Of a stretch of DNA of 64,000 nucleotides, positions 58,924 to 64,000 are shown in pieces (the stretch's first letter is position 1; every line of letters begins with the position of its first letter). The notes below the pieces were generated by a model. The model worked only from the letters and a program-made list of their open reading frames with translations. It did no database searches and was not told where the DNA came from. The position numbers and the translations under genes were made by a program. The stretch covers positions 4,598,001-4,662,000 of the forward strand of contig JAGUCH010000009.1 of NCBI GenBank assembly GCA_019096065.1. Reading direction: 5' to 3'. This stretch comes from Paracyclopina nana. Its lineage: Eukaryota; Arthropoda; Copepoda; Cyclopoida; Cyclopettidae.

Positions 58924-59793
58924 CTGCAAAAAATAATCAAATGTTTTTAATTAAAAACGAAAAGCAGAGAGGGGCAACTCGCAAAAATAAAAGCATCATC
59001 AATCATACGATAAATATTTTAACTGTGAAACAACTGCATTTTCCCGCCTTAAAAAACACACTTTCGCTTTTGCTTTTCGAGTGTGTGTGTGTGTGAGTGA
59101 CACTATTTTGCAAAATAATTGCAAAAAATGTCATAATTTACTTCAGTACAGCAATGCTAGGAAAATAATGCAAAAACTAGCATGAAAATTGCAACTTTAC
59201 TCAATTGTTACAATTCCTTAATGCTATCAAAGGAAACAAAGCATAAAGGCTTATATAAACCTTAATTTTACACAAAGGTTATGTTGCATACTGCATGGCT
59301 AAGATAGGGAAAACGCGCGCTTGTTTCCGAGCTAAGAGAGAGGTTGCGTGAGTTGCTATCGTTTTTTCCGCTACTTTATCACAGCACTCAAAAGTACGGA
59401 ATTCCTACTTTTTGCCGCTAATAGCCCCATTATGATAGTAATTTCGCCGGGCCATAAAACCACGTTTTATATTTCGACTTGAAATGAAAAATTCCTCAGT
59501 ATTAATTATTTTTGGCGAGGAAATGAAATTTTGCAAAAAAACCTTAAGAGTTTTCCGGATTCCTGTAAATCATGAAGTATTATGAATATTTCATGACAAT
59601 ACTTTCAGATTAGCGTAAATATTCAACCGAAAGTCATTCATTTAAAGGGTATAAGGTTATTGGTGGACTGTGAACTACCTTGAGGTTACTTAAGTTACTC
59701 AGCAGTTTTTGCTCCTCGGAAAACGGAACGTAATTTTCCCTGACAATGATGATTGCGGTGCTGTCAATTGGCTGAGTGAAAATTGGGGGAAAA
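58924..59793. other. between E74 long-form exon and sulfotransferase
   Basis: No exon supported. A (TG)n run near 59083-59096 and AT-rich sequence. It is also within the upstream intron of E74 if that gene continues. Confidence 0.35.
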
Positions 59794-59967
59794 ATGGGAC
59801 GAAAAAGTGAGCTGAGCTCACGGTGTCATCCCTACATTTATCTTGTGCCCAAGAAAAAAAGCCGAGAAGGAATAGTAGCTTTAATGAGCATTGCAAGCCT
59901 CGCTTTGACATTTATCTACATAGTCAACGTTGAAGAAGATTCAGGCAAAATAACAACATCACTCTGA
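59794..59967 (+). CDS. candidate signal-anchor exon for the sulfotransferase
   Basis: An ATG frame coding MGRKSELSSRCHPYIYLVPK, a basic KKSREG, then IVALMSIASLALTFIYIVN, the pattern of a type II Golgi signal anchor. It lies just upstream of the sulfotransferase core, which lacks such an anchor. The join is not secure: the nearest GT donors (AAC|GTTGAA) are weak, though phase 0 joining to an acceptor at 60209 would be in frame. Confidence 0.4.
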   Translation: MGRKSELSSRCHPYIYLVPKKKSREGIVALMSIASLALTFIYIVNVEEDSGKITTSL

Positions 59968-60057
59968 TCAATGAACAAAAAATGATAAAATCGATTAAAA
60001 AAACTTGAGCTTCCGGATTTAAATTTAGTAAATCTTTAGCAAATCTTTCATTTAATT

Positions 60058-60142
60058 CACCATTGAAAACTGAAAACGAAATGGAATGATGCAGACTCGT
60101 TGATTTTGGCCTTAAAAATCTACATCACGACAAAAATGTCGT
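60058..60142 (+). repeat. hairpin repeat family, partial copy 12
   Basis: TTGAAAACTGAAAACGAAA, GCAGACTCGTTGATTT and TACATCACGACAAAAATG resemble the family but the first hairpin arm is lost. Confidence 0.4.
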
Positions 60143-60197
60143 CCAAACTTCAAAGCAGCATACGTTTTAGCTACAAAAAGCCAGAACAAAATTATGA

Positions 60198-61287
60198 ATG
60201 AATAGACAGCCAGCCAGAGTTGCTGATTGCGTTTCTAGCCGGTATACAGTAATTTTTCAAGACAAGTTCATTAATCGGAGTGGCTTTCCAGTAGCAACAA
60301 CAACAACTGGCAAACTTTTGCAAGACTTTTATGACAAGGAAGACTTTGCCAGTGAATTGAAGTATTGTTCGTCTGAGCAGAGCAAGCGAAGACAAATTGC
60401 TCAGCAAGGATGCGAAACTCTGAGCAGAAGCAATTACAGCTTTCTGCTGCAGAAAATTCCCGACATCCGTAGTGTTTGGGTGAACCGGCCTCGTCAAATG
60501 TCAATGTGCACTCCACACAAGGTGGGCAGTCAAACGTGGAGGTATTTCTTCCAACAAATGGACCAAAGAGATCAAGGCATCCTTGAAGGAGAAGTCAACT
60601 GGCACGAAGACTACCAATTATCTGGCTGGCCAGAAGATGCCCAATACCACAAAGGAGTGCAAGTGAGGCATCCTCTGGAGAGGCTCTTGTCCTCCTACAG
60701 GTTCATTTTTGAAAGGGACGTCATGAAGTCCTCCATTGCTCCACTTAACGAATACATCTTCAAGACGTATCCAGATACAGCCAATACATACAACTCGTCT
60801 GAATTCGACCCCTTCCAATTCGTGCCGACTTTCAGGCAGTTTTTGCAGTTTGTCGTGCACAGTGGGGAGGATTTTGGCCAAGGTGACTATCCTGTGGTGA
60901 GCCATTGGCTGCCCTACTACTTGTCCTGCAACCCTTGTCATCCAGGTGAGTTGTGGCAGGAACGGATCTGATTCCAATACTGTGTATCGAGTTTTTTAAT
61001 CCCCAGATTTCTTCCCTGACTCAATCATTCATATGGAGACGATTGAGCGAGACACCATTTGCTACTTGGATGCCAGCCGTAAAATCCACCTTGAAGACTT
61101 GGCCAACTTGAGGCATATCAACATTTCTCCCATGGGACATTCCTCGTCAAAGCTGATCCAAGCCGAGTATTTTGGCAAACTTGATCATCGTGACGAGTCT
61201 CTTTTGAAGCAAGTCCAAGACAAATATTGGCCAGACTTTCTACTCTATGGCTATCAATTGGATGCCTACTTGCAAATGATCAACTGA
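60198..61287 (+). CDS. carbohydrate sulfotransferase, HNK-1/CHST family
   Basis: Two exons, 60198-60945 and 61007-61287, phase 1 join, 342 residues as written from the first ATG. The HNK-1ST/CHST8-14 (Sulfotransfer_2) family transfers sulfate from PAPS to Golgi sugar chains. The 5'-phosphosulfate-binding loop is seen as TPHKVGSQTWRYFF, and the 3'-phosphate site as VRHPLERLLSSYR. Family-typical segments continue: PFQFVPTFRQFLQFV, HWLPYYLSCNPCHPDFF and METIERD. The C-terminus ends KYWPDFLLYGYQLDAYL as in relatives. There is no membrane anchor in this frame, so a first exon is expected (see 59794); translation from 60198 may be an artefact, since a stop codon lies directly before that ATG. It lies opposite to and possibly within the E74 gene. 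Confidence 0.85.
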
Positions 61288-61721
61288 ATTAAATTACCAC
61301 TCATCATTATTGAGCATCGGAATCAAGCCTTGCTCCGCATTAAAATAAGTTGTAGCAGTATCTTTGGCCTTTGTGTGGAAAAACTAGGTTATTTGATCAA
61401 TCCTCTACTACACATCGAGGCTGTTTTCGTGCGCTCTCTCTCTCTCTTTTCATAGTATAGAAGTTATAGCTTGCTCAGCTAGCAAAGCCGGCGAAGAACG
61501 CACGTCTTCTTCTGTCTTTAGAGAGCTCCAGTATTATTAAATGTCAGTCGTTATTTGGAGGTCTTCATTGATGAACTACTTGTGTCCATTCTCAAGCAGA
61601 CGTCGTCGTCGTCGTGGTGGTGCCGAAAGATCCTCTTCATCGGTGTCATGGTAGGTGGTCAAATATTGATTAATGTTCATCGTTTTATCTCATTCCAGAG
61701 AATGTACCCATTTTAGTTTTT

Positions 61722-61840
61722 GACGTTATGTAGAACATTTTTTTGTCGAAGCAAAATATTCAAATTAACGGACTTGGCAATGAGACTCGATTGTCATCTT
61801 TCAATCTTGTTTTCAGTTTGCAAGACTGAAACTGAGCATT
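61722..61840 (-). repeat. hairpin repeat family, copy 13
   Basis: Inverse orientation, CAGTCTTGCAAACTG hairpin, AACAAGATTGAAAGAT, core GACAATCGAGTCTCATTGCC, and CATAACGTCAAAAACTAAAA end. Confidence 0.8.
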
Positions 61841-62287
61841 AATTGCAAACGTTGGGTTACGTCAAGATTTTTTTTTCTCGACTTTGTAGCAAGGCTGTAC
61901 CAAGTATGATTAACCAGGGAATACAGCCATTTCATGCGGTACAAATAATTGTTTCTTTCCACCTCTCATGTGCTATTTTAGTATTCATACCATGTGGTAA
62001 TTATGCACATGCAGATCTTAGATTACGAAGCCTTTCATTCACTGAGCATTTATGTTTATTATTCTCTTGGTGTTTATTTCAGGAAAGAGATCATCTTGTA
62101 TTCGTTTGGCCAATACAACTCCTAGGGGAAAGAAGTGGGCCAATTGAAAAGTAATTGCATGTCTTCCACCAAACAACTGGTCTACGAAAATGAAGCCAAT
62201 AAAAACTAGACGTTATATGGAGGCAGCACATCATCGCTATAAACATGCCAACTAAGGTGAAAAAATATTGGACGCAACCCAACGTTT

Positions 62288-62416
62288 GCCATCTTTGCTG
62301 AAATTCAGCACAGCAAACTGAAAACAAAGTTGCAAGATGAAAATCAATGCTCATTAACGGGCTCGTTGATTTGAACAAGTAACTTTCACATAAAATTGTG
62401 GAATACGACAAAAACC
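62288..62416 (+). repeat. hairpin repeat family, copy 14
   Basis: CAGCACAGCAAACTG at the hairpin position, AAAACAAAGTTGCAAGATGA, a diverged core and ATAAAATTGTGGAATACGAC end. Confidence 0.65.
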
Positions 62417-62624
62417 CAAAAATCTTCAAAGCATAAAGGTCAATGCTATTTGACGTAAATGAACACTTTGCTCTAGCTAATTGACACCTAATACAGTAAA
62501 GTAACTTATGCCCTGTACACGTTTGCACTAGCTGCGATTTGAGCAGCTTTCAACTCGAATTAGCTTAAAAAGGCAAACAAAATTAGGCCAGCCTTGTTGC
62601 CTCATTACAAATGGCATTCTGTTG

Positions 62625-63140
62625 ATGCAGTTGAATATATACACTCGTGACTTGAAAACCGAATTTCCAGAGATGATTGGAAGCCATTCCAGCCTCGGAG
62701 GTCGCGATGAGAGTCGCATCTACTTCATTAGCAGCGAAAATACGTTGAGTTCCAGCCTCGAGCTGCAGCCAACAGCCTCGCAAAGCTTGGAGATGATGAC
62801 CTCGTCCTCGTCAAAGAGTCCAGCTCGTAAAGTGCCAACGATTTCAAGCCAGGAGGCCGAGTACGACCTCCGAGGCTGCCAACTGCCAGGTGCTATCAAC
62901 GAAGGCTGCTGTTACGTTAACGAAGGTGGGCCAGTGATCATCAAACAGGAGTACACAGGAGCAGCCTCCATAGCTCCTGAGGTCGGAGTGGCCTCCAGTG
63001 ACAGTGAGTCGAGAACTAGTGTCTTCAGTGACAGACTGCCATGCGGCCTCACCAGATTCCACTTTTCGTTGTGCTTTGGCATGGTTGGATTTGTCGTTTT
63101 CTGGCTTGGACTCCTGCTCAGAATATACCTCCCACACTGA
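62625..63140 (+). CDS. tail-anchored protein of unknown family
   Basis: A frame of 171 residues from MQLNIYTRDLKTEFPEMIGS, Ser-rich and acidic (TSSSSKSPARK, SSDSESRTS), with a PVIIKQEY segment of SUMO-site type, ending in one helix (CFGMVGFVVFWLGLLLRIYL) and PH then stop. A C-terminal helix with almost nothing behind it is the mark of a tail-anchored membrane protein (ER or mitochondrial outer membrane). A TTGATGCAG sits at the start, so it may instead be the last exon of a larger gene with acceptor after 62630. I do not recognise the family. Confidence 0.6.
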   Translation: MQLNIYTRDLKTEFPEMIGSHSSLGGRDESRIYFISSENTLSSSLELQPTASQSLEMMTSSSSKSPARKVPTISSQEAEYDLRGCQLPGAINEGCCYVNEGGPVIIKQEYTGAASIAPEVGVASSDSESRTSVFSDRLPCGLTRFHFSLCFGMVGFVVFWLGLLLRIYLPH

Positions 63141-63204
63141 ATACCTTTTTTTGGTAACAAATAAAACGATGAAAATGTATACGCAAGCTTGGCCTTTGGA
63201 CTTG

Positions 63205-63303
63205 AACTTCAGTTCTGAGAACTGAAAGCTAGCTTCAGGTGACAACTGAGCATCATTGGCAAGTTCATGCATGATTTGAACATACGAATTGTATTCTTTT
63301 AGA
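63205..63303 (+). repeat. hairpin repeat family, copy 15
   Basis: CAGTTCTGAGAACTG, a perfect stem with a compensated pair (TTC/GAA), then AAGCTAGCTTCAGGTGACAA and CGAATTGTATTCTTTTAG. It lies just after the tail-anchored protein. Confidence 0.7.
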
Positions 63304-63569
63304 AGCAGATCTTCGTCAATACAAACACACTATGATATAATTTTTTGAACATCACACCAAGCACACATGACTAAGAAGATGGACTACTTTAAGCTGGGAA
63401 CTTTTTGTGCCTTACAAGTAGCATAGTGAATATATGTATTACTAACAAGAAACTTGAGTAGAACTTTAGCAGATCTGCGTGGAGGAAATCGTCAGACAGC
63501 AAATAGAAATGTGAAGGCCAGTTAGCTGCTTTTTGTGCACTTATCTGGCTTCAGAATCACTACATAGAG

Positions 63570-64000
63570 CTATTTTTCAATTTCCAAGTTCTCTTCCTCC
63601 TTTTTAGCTTTGTCAAAATAGCCTTGGATTCGAGGCTGAGGAGTGATGACATCAATTAGGACGGCCTCGGATTTTCCAAAGCCCGCAGAAGCAGCCACCA
63701 TGGCAGCCTTTTGCCCAATGCCCTCTTGAATGAGTGAGAAGCACATGGAAATCAAAGCCATGCCTACATAGATTCATTTCCGGATTACTCCTATTCAAAC
63801 GCTAATAGTAATTAATGTAGTGTTCATCTAAAATCTGAAAAAAACAAAGTCCGAGGACAACAAAAAATAGACTCCTCCGACCACAGAAATCAAGGTGGGA
63901 AAATGAAATGTCGCGTAGATGAACACCACATGAAAGAGGAGCATACCAACAGTGCAGTAGAGGACTGTGATGCCAATCTTAACTTGCCCCTTGAACGTGG
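63570..64000 (-). CDS. two-pore potassium channel, C-terminal end (partial)
   Basis: Exon 63763-63570 and the 3' part of exon 64000-63947, phase 1 join. The protein reads TFKGQVKIGITVLYCTVGMA, LISMCFSLIQEGI, then a cytosolic tail ending EEENLEIEK. A hydrophobic helix followed by MCFSLIQE is what follows the second pore in K2P (TWIK/TWK-type) leak channels. The pores and selectivity filters lie beyond the window, so the call rests on the last helix. The tail is short for the family. Confidence 0.6.
63817..63929. mobile_element. 113-bp MITE in potassium-channel intron
   Basis: Ends GTAGTGTTCATCTA and TAGATGAACACCAC, the same as the 215-bp MITE at 26.9 kb with one base changed. It fills most of the 183-bp intron. 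Confidence 0.8.

Larger units (their letters stand above)
61288..62624. other. 3' flank, repeats only
   Basis: (CT)n run near 61434-61448 and a CGTCGTCGTCGTCG run near 61603. Two hairpin-repeat copies. No gene supported. Confidence 0.4.

Noticed and set aside
44788-63303. CRISPR-like array interpretation of the regular repeats
   Set aside because: Copies are 1-3 kb apart, in both orientations, in an animal genome with introns; this is a dispersed repeat family.

Overview
The window is nuclear DNA of an animal, most likely an arthropod. Genes are split by GT-AG introns (60 bp to over 5 kb), intergenic DNA is AT-rich and full of short inverted-repeat elements, there is a eukaryotic tRNA-Ala, and the proteins are animal families. 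The best lineage clue is the E74/ELF ETS factor, whose DNA-binding domain and last residues (EVDCSGA) resemble the insect ecdysone-induced E74 protein. I cannot name the species; a non-insect arthropod is a guess.

Layout. 1.1-2.1 kb (-): a complete two-exon seven-helix receptor. 3.8-7.5 kb: a cluster of miniature inverted-repeat transposable elements (MITEs). 7.5-16.7 kb (+): a complete otopetrin (proton channel) gene with three alternative phase-matched first exons, two of them histidine-rich. 16.9-18.4 kb (+): two coding exons of unknown family directly downstream, joined to otopetrin only by a one-base frame offset. 19.9-29.7 kb: repeats, including a 2.26-kb element with terminal repeats and internal tandem arrays, long hairpin MITEs, orphan exons and a tRNA-Ala(CGC). 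30.8-37.2 kb (+): a six-exon gene for a 525-residue protein that I do not recognise. 38.1-38.9 kb (-): a second seven-helix protein. 39.3-39.7 kb: a degenerate minisatellite. 40.9-42.8 kb (-): a complete eight-exon synaptotagmin with degenerate calcium sites. 44.3-58.9 kb (-): an E74/ELF gene with two alternative 5' modules. 59.8-61.3 kb (+): a Golgi-type carbohydrate sulfotransferase. 62.6-63.1 kb (+): a tail-anchored protein. 63.6-64.0 kb (-): the 3' end of a probable two-pore potassium channel.

Membrane excitability and secretion genes (otopetrin, synaptotagmin, K2P, two receptors) surround one transcription factor, but as in most animal genomes there is no operon-like link. Exon joins were worked out by hand from splice sites and codon phase; for otopetrin, the 525-residue protein, synaptotagmin, E74 and the first receptor the summed exon lengths are divisible by three.

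The two most interesting observations are (1) a family of about fifteen copies of a roughly 115-bp element with a covarying terminal hairpin, seen only between 44.8 and 63.3 kb, in and around the E74 locus, and (2) several otherwise unrelated MITE families whose ends share a GTTCAYSTR core, suggesting one shared transposase.
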